Assembly: GCF_000421145.1 (NCBI RefSeq)
Contig: NZ_ATWH01000020.1
Span: 1-51,503 of the forward strand
Reading direction: 5' to 3'
From: Glaciibacter superstes DSM 21135
GTDB taxonomy: Bacteria > Actinomycetota > Actinomycetes > Actinomycetales > Microbacteriaceae
Length of the DNA stretch: 51,503 bases
Part shown: positions 27,534 through 35,810 of the stretch, one piece after another
How positions within the stretch are numbered: position 1 is the stretch's first letter
Layout: each line of letters begins with the position of its first letter
The notes under the pieces: model-generated
The model's database searches: none
What the model was told of the DNA's origin: nothing
What the model saw: only the letters and a program-made list of their open reading frames with translations
Program-made: the position numbers and the translations under genes

Positions 27534-28022
27534 TCAGTGCTTGGTTGTGTCGATGCTTGGTGTGGCAGTGGCTGGTTGGGTCATGGATGCGTGGTTGGTT
27601 GCGTCGGAATCGACGGGGCTGAGTGCGACGACGGGGATGGTGCGCCGCGTCATCCGTTGATAGCCGCCGAACCCGGGGAAGCGACTGGCCTGCTCCTCGT
27701 AGAAGCGGTCTCGCTCTGCGTCGTGCAATTCGCTTGCCGCAACGTGGATTCGCTCATCCCCCACCTCGATCACCGTGGACGGGTGCGCGAGGAGGTTGTG
27801 GTACCAGGCTGGGTTCTTGTCCGCGCCGCCGTTGGAGGCGAAAACCAGGTACCGTGCAGCGTCTGCGAGATACATCATGGGGTTGACGCGCTCAAGGCCG
27901 GTCTTGGCGCCGCGGCTGTGCACCAGTACCAGTGGAGCGCCCGCGAACGGTCCACCGACCTGGCCGTGGTTGGCCCTGAACTCGCTGATAGTCCAGGCGA
28001 TGAACTCCTCCTGCCGGCTCAT
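27534..28022 (-). CDS. Ddn-type (F420-like) nitroreductase
   Basis: 162 residues of the deazaflavin-dependent nitroreductase family: LVLVHSRGAKTGLERVNPMM, then FASNGGADKNPAWYHNLLAHP and a DRFYEEQASRFPGFGGYQ segment. Known relatives use F420H2 to reduce quinones or nitro compounds. The last ~30 residues are a Thr/Ala/Asp-rich tail beyond the usual domain. First gene of the leftward operon with the Old Yellow Enzyme gene; two TGTTCGRACA palindromes lie upstream. Confidence 0.88.
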   Translation of the reverse strand: MSRQEEFIAWTISEFRANHGQVGGPFAGAPLVLVHSRGAKTGLERVNPMMYLADAARYLVFASNGGADKNPAWYHNLLAHPSTVIEVGDERIHVAASELHDAERDRFYEEQASRFPGFGGYQRMTRRTIPVVALSPVDSDATNHASMTQPATATPSIDTTKH

Positions 28023-28110
28023 GGCGAGCGAACGAGTTCAGCCGGTTGGCCGACCCCGCCTCTGTGTCCTGTGGTGAGAATTTCCACGGTGATCTCCTTT
28101 CGTGTTTACA

Positions 28111-28120
28111 TGTTCGAACA
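28111..28120. promoter_or_regulatory. Putative MarR operator 1
   Basis: Perfect palindrome TGTTCGAACA in the divergent promoter region, nearer to the Ddn-like gene. Pairs with 28180-28189, 69 bp away. Confidence 0.65.
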
Positions 28121-28179
28121 AGTAATACACGGGTCCCTTTATTCCCAAGAACGAGAACTTATTTTGAGGCCACGTATGT

Positions 28180-28189
28180 TGTTCGGACA
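28180..28189. promoter_or_regulatory. Putative MarR operator 2
   Basis: TGTTCGGACA, within a longer near-palindrome TTGTTCGGACAACAA. Shares the TGTTCGRACA core with operator 1 and lies about 43 bp before marR, suiting autoregulation. Confidence 0.65.
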
Positions 28190-28231
28190 ACAATGCCTTA
28201 AACTAGGCGCGGAGAATCGAGGAGATTGCAG

Positions 28232-28768
28232 ATGACACAGCGGCGAGAGACACAGCGGCGAGAGAATGGGACGGATTCCGACGGCGAAGCACAGAGCCAG
28301 ACATCCCGCGCGGTTGTGCGTCAGCCAACGACGGCGGCCGGAGGCCCGATCAGCCACGCGATCTTCCGGGTGGCACGGCTGCACCGGATGCTTGCCGGCT
28401 CAATGCTGCGGCGCACCGGTCTGTACCCTGGCCAGGAACTAGTCATGATGCATTTGTGGGATCGAGGAGAGCAGAGGCAATCCGACCTCGCCAAGTTTCT
28501 CGACTCGGACGCTGCGACTATTACGCGCACGATCCAGCGGCTCGAACGCGCGGGCTTCGTCCGGCGCCGCCCCGACCCCTCAGACGCCAGAGCCTCGTTG
28601 ATCGAGCCAACCCCGGCCAGCAGTCATCTGCGCACGGAGATCGACGAGATCTGGCAGGAGCTGGAGCGCCTCACCGTGGGTTTGCTCGATCCTGCGCAGC
28701 AGGAGGCAACCCTCGCGGCGTTCGAAGCGCTGGAGCGCAACCTGGTCACCGCAACGGCTGAGCGCTGA
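28232..28768 (+). CDS. MarR-family regulator
   Basis: 178 residues. A disordered, polar N-terminus of about 45 residues (with TQRRE twice from a 15-bp duplication) precedes a winged helix-turn-helix: YPGQELVMMHLWDRGEQRQS, DSDAATITRTIQRLERAGFV and the wing RRRPDPSDARA. ATG 28232 follows GGAG at 8 bases. Divergent from the Ddn/OYE operon with two matching palindromes between, so probably its repressor, sensing an electrophile or oxidant. Confidence 0.92.
   Translation: MTQRRETQRRENGTDSDGEAQSQTSRAVVRQPTTAAGGPISHAIFRVARLHRMLAGSMLRRTGLYPGQELVMMHLWDRGEQRQSDLAKFLDSDAATITRTIQRLERAGFVRRRPDPSDARASLIEPTPASSHLRTEIDEIWQELERLTVGLLDPAQQEATLAAFEALERNLVTATAER
28235..28264. repeat. 15-bp in-frame tandem duplication in marR
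   Basis: ACACAGCGGCGAGAG occurs twice in succession, duplicating TQRRE at the N-terminus of the MarR protein. Confidence 0.9.
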
Positions 28769-28850
28769 ATGCGGGAACCCGTCGGAGCGATTCGATTCGC
28801 GATTGTCAGCCAGGAGCCTGCAGACCCATATTTGGATTCAGCCTGCTTGA

Positions 28851-28922
28851 TCAAGTGGCATTGCCAACGTACTCGCCGGGCGCGATGGGACGCAGTTCAG
28901 TCGTTGTGACGTAGTCATTCAT
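28851..28922 (-). CDS. 23-residue small ORF after GNAT gene
   Basis: Short frame beginning MNDYVTTTELRPIAPGEYV, 23 residues in all. It starts 13 bases after the stop of the GNAT gene and is preceded by an excellent ribosome-binding site (AAGGAG, about 6-8 bases before ATG), better than many annotated genes here. No family recognised. Either a real small protein or a truncated remnant of a longer gene; the downstream DNA shows no continuation. Confidence 0.45.
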   Translation of the reverse strand: MNDYVTTTELRPIAPGEYVGNAT

Positions 28923-28935
28923 GGTTCTTCTCCTT

Positions 28936-29418
28936 CTACGCCAAGTCGTGCTCGAAGGCGGTGAGTTGCTCGTCGTCGTCATGGCCGACCGCGGGTTCGT
29001 GCTGGGGGTACGCACCGGAGCCCGGATGCACCTTGTCGATGAGATCGAGATATTCCGGGTTGCGGGCAATAAACTCACCCACGACCGGGCAGATGATCGT
29101 GATTTTCTTCCCGCTCTCGCGAATCTCATCCAGCACACGAGCGACGAGTTCTGTCGCTACCCGATGGTTGCGGTAGGCGTGGTTGACCCAGGTCGTCAGC
29201 AGCACGACACGGCCGCCCACGAACCGATACGCGAGCTCGGCGATCGCGTCTGCACCGAGGGTGGCGATCCAGCGACCGTGCTCTGCGTCGTTGAGGACAT
29301 CGAGCTCCCAGCTGGACTCCGCTTCGTTAAGACCTGTCTCGTCCAAAGCAGCAATGAGTGCCGCGTTGTTCTCTTCACGGGTGGCCGCCTCGGCCACGAT
29401 ATTGGTCGTCACTGTCAT
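28936..29418 (-). CDS. GNAT N-acetyltransferase, PF14542 type (first)
   Basis: 160 residues of the small YidJ-like GNAT family: WIATLGADAIAELAYRFVGG, VVLLTTWVNHAYRNHRVATEL with a reduced acetyl-CoA loop, and KKITIICPVVGEFIARNPEYLDLI, the conserved C-terminal block. Members lack the full GNAT motif set and their acceptors are unknown. The C-terminus has an acidic tail (HDDDEQLTAFEHD). A paralogue lies immediately upstream and a third at 35811. Confidence 0.85.
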   Translation of the reverse strand: MTVTTNIVAEAATREENNAALIAALDETGLNEAESSWELDVLNDAEHGRWIATLGADAIAELAYRFVGGRVVLLTTWVNHAYRNHRVATELVARVLDEIRESGKKITIICPVVGEFIARNPEYLDLIDKVHPGSGAYPQHEPAVGHDDDEQLTAFEHDLA

Positions 29419-29447
29419 ACTTTCTGTCAGGAAGCTAATTGGCGGCT

Positions 29448-29897
29448 TTAGGACCGGCGTGACCCTTTGGTCACTCCCGGGTGCCTAGGGTCGATGAGGT
29501 CAGCGTACTCGGGGTTGTGCTCGATGAAAGTGCGCACGATCGGGCACAAGATGGTGACCGTCTTTCCTTGCACGCGAACATCGTCCAGCACACGTCGAAT
29601 CACCTCGGTGGCAATGCCCTGTTTGCGGAACTCGGGAAGGACCGAGACGGCCAGCAGCACGAGTCGGTCAGCGCCGGCGACGTTGTAGGTCAGCCCGCCG
29701 ATCTCGGTGTCGCCGACGATCGCCTCATAGATACCGTTCTTCTCGTCATTGACGACGTAGAAGTCGAACGCGGGAACCTGAGGATCATCGATTACCTCGT
29801 CGATGAGGACGGCCTGGTCCTGACTGAGGGTGCCTTTCCCGTCGGGGTATCCGGCCTCGTCGGGGTACTCGAAGGTGTAGCGGATTGGGTCGGTCAT
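29448..29897 (-). CDS. GNAT N-acetyltransferase, PF14542 type (second)
   Basis: 149 residues. After an acidic N-terminal extension (~45 residues) comes the small GNAT domain: NGIYEAIVGDTEIGGLTYNV, LPEFRKQGIATEVI (acetyl-CoA loop) and KTVTILCPIVRTFIEHNPEYADLI. Closer to the third copy (35811) in its PEFRxxGIA loop than to its neighbour. Thirty bases separate it from the first copy, so the two form an operon. Confidence 0.87.
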   Translation of the reverse strand: MTDPIRYTFEYPDEAGYPDGKGTLSQDQAVLIDEVIDDPQVPAFDFYVVNDEKNGIYEAIVGDTEIGGLTYNVAGADRLVLLAVSVLPEFRKQGIATEVIRRVLDDVRVQGKTVTILCPIVRTFIEHNPEYADLIDPRHPGVTKGSRRS

Positions 29898-29928
29898 GGG
29901 GGTGTCCCTTCGTTAATAGTCCATGTCC

Positions 29929-30846
29929 CTACGAGCGAACGCGGATAATCGTCTTCCCCTTGACCCGCTGGGTCGGGTTGAAGGCGGCGACGGCATCATC
30001 GAGATCCACTACGTTGCCGATGTTGGTCTGCAGCCGCCCATCCCGTACCCGCTGGACGACCTCACCCAGTTGCGCGCGATCAGCCTCGACGACGAAGTCA
30101 ACCGCCAACCCCTCTGCCGGCCGCGCCTCGGGCGGACCGGCGATGGTCACCAGTGTTCCTCCGGCTCGAATCAGGCCCGCGGACCGCTTCCCGATGTCGC
30201 CGCCGATGACGTCGAAAACAAGATCGACTCCACCGACGTCTTCCAGTGAATCGCTGTCGAGGTCGACGAACTCCTGCACACCGAAGTCGAGCGCCATCTG
30301 CCGGTCGCTGGCACGTCCAGTGCCGATGACGTAGGCGCCGGCCTCTCGGGCGAGCTGCGTCACCATCGATCCGACCCCACCGGCCGCGCCGTGCACGAGA
30401 ATGCTCTGCCCTACCTGAAAGCGGCCGTGCACGAACAACCCCTGCCACGCAGTCAACCCCGAGATCGGCAAGCTCGCGCCCACCGTGAAATCAACATCCC
30501 CCGGCAGCGGCGCGAGGTTCCGCGCTTCAACAGCCGCGTACTCCGCCAGAGTACCGTCGCGAGTCCAGTCCGAGAGGCCGAAGACTCTCTGCCCTACCGA
30601 CAGCCCCCTCGTGCCGTAGCCGAGCGCGCTGACCACACCGGCAAGCTCGTGGCCGGGGATTGACGGTGTTCGGTCCCGGCCGAGGCGATCGGTCCAGGTG
30701 CCCGGCCACGTCAACTCACCAGGGGTGAATCCCGACGCATGAACCCGGACAACGACATCGTTCCCCGCTGCCTCCGGCTCCGGCCGCTCCGCCAGCGTCA
30801 TCCCGACCGTTCCCGCGGCCTGATCCGTCACTACTACTGCCCTCAT
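29929..30846 (-). CDS. NADP-dependent quinone oxidoreductase-like protein
   Basis: 305 residues of the zinc-independent medium-chain dehydrogenase family: VVVRVHASGFTPGELTWPGT, a GroES-like domain with PGHELAGVVSALG, and a Rossmann fold with ILVHGAAGGVGSMVTQLARE (GxxGGVG). No catalytic zinc Cys is seen. Reduces quinones or enones with NADPH in known relatives. ATG 30846 is set by GGGAGG; the frame is open 13 codons upstream. A 27-bp upstream block (30914-30940) resembles one before the DUF5709 gene. Confidence 0.9.
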   Translation of the reverse strand: MRAVVVTDQAAGTVGMTLAERPEPEAAGNDVVVRVHASGFTPGELTWPGTWTDRLGRDRTPSIPGHELAGVVSALGYGTRGLSVGQRVFGLSDWTRDGTLAEYAAVEARNLAPLPGDVDFTVGASLPISGLTAWQGLFVHGRFQVGQSILVHGAAGGVGSMVTQLAREAGAYVIGTGRASDRQMALDFGVQEFVDLDSDSLEDVGGVDLVFDVIGGDIGKRSAGLIRAGGTLVTIAGPPEARPAEGLAVDFVVEADRAQLGEVVQRVRDGRLQTNIGNVVDLDDAVAAFNPTQRVKGKTIIRVRS

Positions 30847-31410
30847 GAGGTACCTCCCTGTATCAAGTCCTCGCCGACACTGCATTTTCGATTCGCAACA
30901 TTAGCGGCACCAGACCTCGACGTCTTACCAAGCAGTTCGATAAGAGTTGTAACACGACGGCTTCACCGGTGAGCGACGCGGCTAAGCAGGTTCAGCCTGT
31001 TCGGGGCATTGGGCATGTCTGCCGCTACTGTGCAGAGTGATAGGTCGTGTCGCCTGCCGCTCAGCCAGTGCCACCTAGTCAAGGTTACGCCGGGTATTCA
31101 CCCTGGTGGCAGGCCGGTTCGAGGACCTCGTCCGGTACGAGCTGCCCGTGGCTCCGCAACAGTGGACCCTATGGATGAAACACACTTCTATTTACTGCCG
31201 AGTTCCGGTGAAATGCGGCATCTGACAACGATTTGGAGTTGTCGACCGTCATCTGCGCCGTAAGGATCGAGTGAAGAGTGGACGTTATGGTCCCTTATGG
31301 TGTCTTCGATTCGTTACGTCAAAGGCAACAGGTTCTATCGGATGGACTGAATGGTCCCGATAGCTGACAGAATGGGTTAGAAGTACACGTACCAATAGGG
31401 AGTGGTTTGC
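30847..31410. other. 564-bp intergenic region
   Basis: Divergent promoters for the quinone-reductase-like gene and the SDR gene. A frame at 31009-31263 has no recognisable domain or clear ribosome site. Apart from the shared upstream block at 30914-30940 I see no repeat or RNA gene; decayed coding DNA is possible around 31100-31230. Confidence 0.4.
30914..30940 (-). promoter_or_regulatory. Shared upstream block, copy A
   Basis: 27-bp block 21/27 identical (on the coding strand) to 34742-34768. The core is TTGGTAAGACGTCG. It lies about 70-95 bp before the quinone-reductase-like start and may be a promoter element or activator site. Confidence 0.5.
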
Positions 31411-32181
31411 ATGGCAAGGGACTTTGAAGGCAAGAAGATCGTCGTGATCGGCGGCGCTAGTGGCATCGGCTTCAAGACCGCGGAGGACGTAGTCGCGGAG
31501 GGTGGCAGTGCCGTGATCGTTGGCCGCCCAGGCCGGAAGCTCGATGACGCCGCGGCGCACCTGTCACGCTCGGGCAGTGCGTGGTCGATCGCGGCCGATC
31601 TGACGGACTGGGACCAGGTCGTCGAGGCGCAGAAGCATCTAGCAGCCAACCACTCTGATGCCACCCTCCTCGTCAACTCGGCGGGACTCGTCCGGCTCAA
31701 GCCCTTCCTCGACCACGAGGTAGCGGACTACGACTCGTATCACGACCTGAACAGGGCGACCTTCTTCCTTACCCAGACCATCGTCCGGGGTATGATCGCC
31801 GGCGGTCAGGGCGGCGCCATCGTGAACGTCGGCGCGATGTGGGCGCATCAGGCGCTTGCTGTGACGCCGTCGTCCGCATTCTCGATGGCGAAGGCCAGCC
31901 TGCACGCCCTCACGCACAACCTGGCCATTGAGCTCGCCGGCGAGGGTATCCGCGTGAACGCCGTGGCGCCCGCCGTCACGAACACACCCCATTTCGACTG
32001 GATTCCCGCCGACGAGCGGGATGCCACACTACGGCAGATGGCCGGCCTGCACCCGCTCGGCCGAGTCGGCACCGCACAGGACTTGGCCTCGGCAATCACG
32101 TTCCTCCTCTCGTCGGCGTCGAGCTGGACCACGGGTGCCATCCTCAATGTTGACGGTGGGGTCATGGCAGGCCGCAACTAG
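31411..32181 (+). CDS. SDR-family oxidoreductase lacking catalytic Tyr
   Basis: 256 residues. Classical short-chain dehydrogenase: cofactor loop GGASGIG (residues 14-20), LVNSAG in place of NNAG, and a C-terminal [12 protein letters not shown]. The YxxxK catalytic site reads FSMAK ([11 protein letters not shown]), so the essential Tyr is Phe while Lys and an upstream Ser/Thr region remain. Either catalytically dead, altered or a binding protein. Start ATG 31411 follows GGGAGTGG. Confidence 0.85.
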   Translation: MARDFEGKKIVVIGGASGIGFKTAEDVVAEGGSAVIVGRPGRKLDDAAAHLSRSGSAWSIAADLTDWDQVVEAQKHLAANHSDATLLVNSAGLVRLKPFLDHEVADYDSYHDLNRATFFLTQTIVRGMIAGGQGGAIVNVGAMWAHQALAVTPSSAFSMAKASLHALTHNLAIELAGEGIRVNAVAPAVTNTPHFDWIPADERDATLRQMAGLHPLGRVGTAQDLASAITFLLSSASSWTTGAILNVDGGVMAGRN

Positions 32182-32204
32182 GATGGTGCCGAAGTATCGC
32201 GATT

Positions 32205-32924
32205 GTGGCCTTAACAGCGCGCGAGATGAGGCCAGTGGGCGTTGAACGGCGTGCTAGGTCACCACTCGATGACGGCGTGTCAACGGGCTCGTCTTACCCC
32301 GACGACACCACTTCCGACGACCCAGGCCCTCAGCCGGATACGTCTTCTGAGCTCGGTTCACTGTTCGAAGCGCAAGCGCTTCCGTACATGGATCAACTGT
32401 ACGGGGCGGCTCTCCGCATGACCAGAAACCCGGCCGACGCTCAAGACCTGGTCCAGGAGACTTTCGCTAAAGCGTACGCAGGGTTCAGTCGGTTCCAGCA
32501 GGGCAGCAATTTAGTTGGGTGGTTGTACCGCATACTCACCAACACCTTCATTAACGCCTACCGCAAGAACCAGCGCGCGCCATACCAGAGCGGGCTGGAC
32601 GAACTCGAAGACTGGCAGCTCGGCGGCGCGGAGTCGTTCACGTCTTCGACCACGCGGTCGGCTGAGGCGGAAGCGATCGACCACCTTCCCGATAGCGCCG
32701 TCAAAGACGCGCTGCAGGCAATTCCAGAGGACTTCCGGGTGGCTGTGTACTTCGCCGACGTCGAGGGTTTCTCCTACCAGGAGATCGCCGACATCATGAA
32801 GACCCCGATCGGTACCGTGATGAGCCGCCTGCACCGCGGCCGTCGGATGCTGAAGGAGCTGCTCACCGACTACGCGCACGAACGGGGCCTCTCAGCCGTG
32901 CAGACGTCCAGGAGCGTGAAATGA
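32205..32924 (+). CDS. SigH/SigR-type ECF sigma factor
   Basis: Up to 239 residues. Region 2: [20 protein letters not shown] and [20 protein letters not shown]; region 4: [20 protein letters not shown] and [18 protein letters not shown]. It closely fits the SigH/SigR group, which governs thiol-oxidative stress in Actinobacteria and is normally held by a zinc anti-sigma factor (RsrA/RshA) encoded next door. The start is unsure: GTG 32205, ATG 32226 or GTG 32277; homology begins near residue 45. The partner gene downstream is reduced to five codons. Confidence 0.9.
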   Translation: MALTAREMRPVGVERRARSPLDDGVSTGSSYPDDTTSDDPGPQPDTSSELGSLFEAQALPYMDQLYGAALRMTRNPADAQDLVQETFAKAYAGFSRFQQGSNLVGWLYRILTNTFINAYRKNQRAPYQSGLDELEDWQLGGAESFTSSTTRSAEAEAIDHLPDSAVKDALQAIPEDFRVAVYFADVEGFSYQEIADIMKTPIGTVMSRLHRGRRMLKELLTDYAHERGLSAVQTSRSVK

Positions 32925-32938
32925 CCGCCTGCGGCTGA
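32921..32938 (+). pseudogene. Five-codon remnant of anti-sigma gene
   Basis: ATG overlaps the sigma stop (ATGA) behind a good site (AGGAG), exactly where rsrA/rshA normally begins. The frame reads Met-Thr-Ala-Cys-Gly-stop, and Met-x-x-Cys-Gly is a common start of such anti-sigma factors. No HxxxCxxC zinc motif follows in any frame before the gntP remnant. I read it as a truncated anti-sigma gene. Confidence 0.55.
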
Positions 32939-33042
32939 TTCCATGGTGGTAAAGCATACGAATCGCATGCAAGCTGCCCGAGAGCGTCAGCTCGCCCGTC
33001 AGTAGGGCAAGGGAGAGACGCGTCCGAGACCGCGGCTGCTGG

Positions 33043-33430
33043 TCAGACGACCAACCAGAGCACGGACGTCAATATCAGCCCCATCACCGGAATGATGGTC
33101 TCCATCACCGACCAGATCTTGATCGTCTGACCGACCGTCAGGCGGAAGTATTCTTTGACAAGCCAGAAGCCCGCATCATTCACGTGGGAGAAGAACAACG
33201 ATCCGGCACCGGCGCCGATGACTACCAGCGTTAATTGGGCTGGGGACAGGTCGTGTTGTCAGTGGGGCGATGATTCCGGCGGCCGTGCCGGTCGCGACAG
33301 TTGCCGACCCGGTGGCCAGTCGGATCAGGACGGCTACCAGCCGGCCCAGCAACAAGGTCGACAGGCCGACCGCCAGCGCGACCGCAATCGCGTCACCGGC
33401 GCCGCCGGCGCCGGCGCCGACGATGGGCGT
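33043..33430 (-). pseudogene. GntP-family gluconate permease remnant
   Basis: C-terminal part of a gluconate:H+ symporter in two frames. The upstream piece contains RLATGSATVATGTAAGIIAP; the downstream piece, shifted by one base near 33255, contains FFSHVNDAGFWLVKEYF and a normal stop. Both are hallmark GntP segments (about 125 of ~450 residues). The N-terminal two-thirds is missing. A decayed gene, 3' of the HAD gene and of the sigma factor. Confidence 0.85.
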
Positions 33431-33494
33431 GACGCCGACGATTTGGCGGCGTTCCGGATCGGGGCACCGGATCAGCCCTAACGTCGCTGATCGG

Positions 33495-34181
33495 CTACAA
33501 GCCGGGGAACGATTCGGTCAGCGAGTCCATCACCTGATCCGCTCCCACAGCCTCGAGGTCCTCCTTCGAGTAGTGACCTGTTGTGACCCCGATCGCCGTC
33601 GCGCCGGCGGCGTGCGCGGACTCGATATCGTGTGGGGTGTCGCCGACGACGAAGACATCCTCCCGCTCGAGGTCCTGGCCATGCATCCGTTCGGCCTTCT
33701 CGATCGCCAGCCGGACCGCTTCCGTCCTGTCCGGCGAGTCCGAGCCATAGGCGCCGAAGATGAAGTAGCGCCCGAGCTTACCCGGTTCCATTTTCATCCG
33801 GGCCGCACCCTCCATAGCACCGGAGACGACGCCGAGGATGATGCTTGCATCGGTCAGGCGCTGCAGTACGTCGTCGGCGCCGTCGAGGACGCGGTATCCA
33901 GGCGAGGTCCAGATGTCTTCCGACAAGTGCCACAGATACTTGGCGTACAGTCGGCCCATCTCCTCGTTGCCGGGCTCCCGACCGATCACGGCGCGGAAGG
34001 TCGCTCTGCCGACCTGCGGGTCCGTCTCTCCGGCCGAACTGTGCTCCCCGATATCGGCGGGAACGCCGTGCAGCTGCTCAAAAGCCCAGGCCCAGCTCCG
34101 CGCGCCCGAACCGCCCGTGTGCACCAACGTCTCATCGATGTCGAAAAGGACTGCCGCCGGTTTCTTGAATTCGCCATCCAT
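33495..34181 (-). CDS. HAD-family hydrolase
   Basis: 228 residues. Motif I VLFDIDETLVHTGG (residues 11-24, nucleophile Asp and a DxDET variant), a helical cap, motif II LGVVSGAMEG, and motif IV VFVVGDTPHDIESAHAAGA. Resembles phosphoglycolate-phosphatase-like enzymes; substrate unknown. Start ATG 34181 behind GAGGAGG. Fifty-seven bases after the DUF5709 gene, probably one operon. Confidence 0.9.
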   Translation of the reverse strand: MDGEFKKPAAVLFDIDETLVHTGGSGARSWAWAFEQLHGVPADIGEHSSAGETDPQVGRATFRAVIGREPGNEEMGRLYAKYLWHLSEDIWTSPGYRVLDGADDVLQRLTDASIILGVVSGAMEGAARMKMEPGKLGRYFIFGAYGSDSPDRTEAVRLAIEKAERMHGQDLEREDVFVVGDTPHDIESAHAAGATAIGVTTGHYSKEDLEAVGADQVMDSLTESFPGL

Positions 34182-34238
34182 CCGCTGATCCTCCTCCTCG
34201 ACCGCCCAGGCCGATGCGGGACAGATACATATTCACGG

Positions 34239-34694
34239 TCAGCGTAGATCGTCTGGATCTAAAACGATGTGAACCGCCGCTTCCTCCGCTGATGCACCGC
34301 CCCCGTCGATGCCGATGTCGTTCGCCCAGTAGTCCGCCGCCGGGTCGAAGCTCTCTGGTTCGGCCCAAGCCAGACGGCCAGCTCGGACCGAACCGACCTG
34401 ATCATCGATCACCTCACCGTCAGTGTCGGTGGTGTCTCCGATACCATCTCCGAGAATTTCTTCTGTCTCGTCGGGGATCTCTCGGGCGAGCCGGGCGGAT
34501 AGAGGCTCTCGGGACCGCGCCTCTCGCGGCGTGAACCCCCAGGAAAGGTCGGCCGGCCGCCAATCCAACGGGGAGTACCCGACTTCGTCTATATCGTCCC
34601 CGAGTTCATCGGTGTCGAGGCTCTCGTCGGGCGGAAGCAGGCCGGAGTCTTCCGCCGAGTTGTCGAAGTCGTTGCCGTCACCGGTGTTGGTCAT
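34239..34694 (-). CDS. DUF5709 family protein
   Basis: 151 residues, very acidic. SGLLPPDESLDTDELGDDID and GYSPLDWRP followed by a WGFTPREARSREPLSARL stretch match the actinobacterial DUF5709 pattern. No membrane span or enzyme motif; function unknown, often seen near stress genes. A shared upstream block lies at 34742-34768. Confidence 0.8.
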   Translation of the reverse strand: MTNTGDGNDFDNSAEDSGLLPPDESLDTDELGDDIDEVGYSPLDWRPADLSWGFTPREARSREPLSARLAREIPDETEEILGDGIGDTTDTDGEVIDDQVGSVRAGRLAWAEPESFDPAADYWANDIGIDGGGASAEEAAVHIVLDPDDLR

Positions 34695-34741
34695 ATTCGA
34701 TCGCCTTTCTCATCAAGTCCGTCAACGGTTAGTGGCGGCAA

Positions 34742-34768
34742 ACCACGGCGTCTTACAACGCTGTTCGG
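34742..34768 (-). promoter_or_regulatory. Shared upstream block, copy B
   Basis: Matches 30914-30940 at 21 of 27 positions, with core TTGTAAGACGCCG about 50-65 bp before the DUF5709 start. A related core, TTGGTAAGACGGCG, lies in the opposite direction at 34818-34831, facing the SDR gene. Confidence 0.5.
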
Positions 34769-34817
34769 ACGGGGTTGTGGCGCACCCGGTCGGCGAGGAC
34801 GAACGCGATAGAGGTTT

Positions 34818-34831
34818 TTGGTAAGACGGCG
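34818..34831 (+). promoter_or_regulatory. Shared upstream core, copy C
   Basis: TTGGTAAGACGGCG, the core of copies A and B, pointing rightward to the SDR gene at 34961. With copy B it forms an inverted pair (GCGTCTTAC ... GTAAGACGGC). Confidence 0.45.
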
Positions 34832-34960
34832 CGAAAACTCGACACACATGAGGTAGGTGCAGCTGGCTTGTGTTGTGCCTTCTCGCTCATCAGACTGCGT
34901 GGCGCGCCATGTGATCTGGGTGAGGCCATGCCGCACATCGCGTGAAAGGAACCGTGGAGT

Positions 34961-35743
34961 ATGAGAGCTGGGTTTGTTGGCAAGACCGCACTGATCACGG
35001 GTGCTGGAAGGGGGATCGGCGCGGCGATCGCGGGCGGACTTGCGCGGGCCGGGGCCGATGTGATTCTTCTCGCCCGTACCGCCGATCAGCTCGATGAGAC
35101 TGCTAACGCCATCAGGGCGAGTTCGTCGCGTGCTGAGGTTCGCGTCGTGACTGCCGATCTGACCGACGACGCCCAGCGCGCCAAGGTGATCGCCGACCTG
35201 CTGTCCGGCGGCCCTATCGATGTTCTGATCAACAACGCGGCCACTGTCGAACCCCTCGGCGCAAGCGCCACGATCAGCCCGAACCAGCTGCGTCAAGCAT
35301 TTGAGATCAATGTGATCGCTCCCGTAGCACTGAGTGCCGCACTTGCTCCGCGCATGGCCAAGGCCGGTTGGGCTCGTATTGTCAACGTCTCGTCAAGCGT
35401 CGTGGGCCATCCCTCCTCGATGATCGGTGGTAATGCCTACGCGGCCACGAAGGCTGCTCTCGAAGCACACAGTCTCAACCTCGCCGCCGAGCTCGACGGC
35501 ACGGGTGTGACGGTCAACGTCTACCGGCCAGGGGGTGTCGACACCGCCATGCAGGGCTGGATCCGTAGTCAAGATCCCCAACGCATCGGCGCCGGCCTGC
35601 GCGACCGCTTCGTCACCAGGTACCACTCTGGTGCCCTGATCACCCCGCAGGAATCCGCCAATGCGCTGCTCGGCCATCTCCTCGGTCCGGACGGCGGCCG
35701 GACCGGCGCAATCTGGGACTTCGGTGACACCGTCACCGCGTAG
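34961..35743 (+). CDS. SDR-family NAD(P) oxidoreductase
   Basis: 260 residues. ALITGAGRGIGAAIA (GxxxGxG, about residues 10-24), LINNAAT, catalytic Ser in VNVSSSV and an intact YAATK site, unlike the SDR at 31411. General short-chain dehydrogenase; substrate unknown. First of a rightward run with GNAT and thioredoxin genes. Confidence 0.9.
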   Translation: MRAGFVGKTALITGAGRGIGAAIAGGLARAGADVILLARTADQLDETANAIRASSSRAEVRVVTADLTDDAQRAKVIADLLSGGPIDVLINNAATVEPLGASATISPNQLRQAFEINVIAPVALSAALAPRMAKAGWARIVNVSSSVVGHPSSMIGGNAYAATKAALEAHSLNLAAELDGTGVTVNVYRPGGVDTAMQGWIRSQDPQRIGAGLRDRFVTRYHSGALITPQESANALLGHLLGPDGGRTGAIWDFGDTVTA

Positions 35744-35810
35744 AGGAAACGCTTCATCCGGCTGGCCGGGCGCTCCCGACCGCCGACAGAACGAACGATT
35801 AGGAGGCAGC

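Noticed and set aside
33155..34247. Rightward frames across the gntP remnant and HAD gene
   Set aside because: Real coding similarity is on the minus strand.
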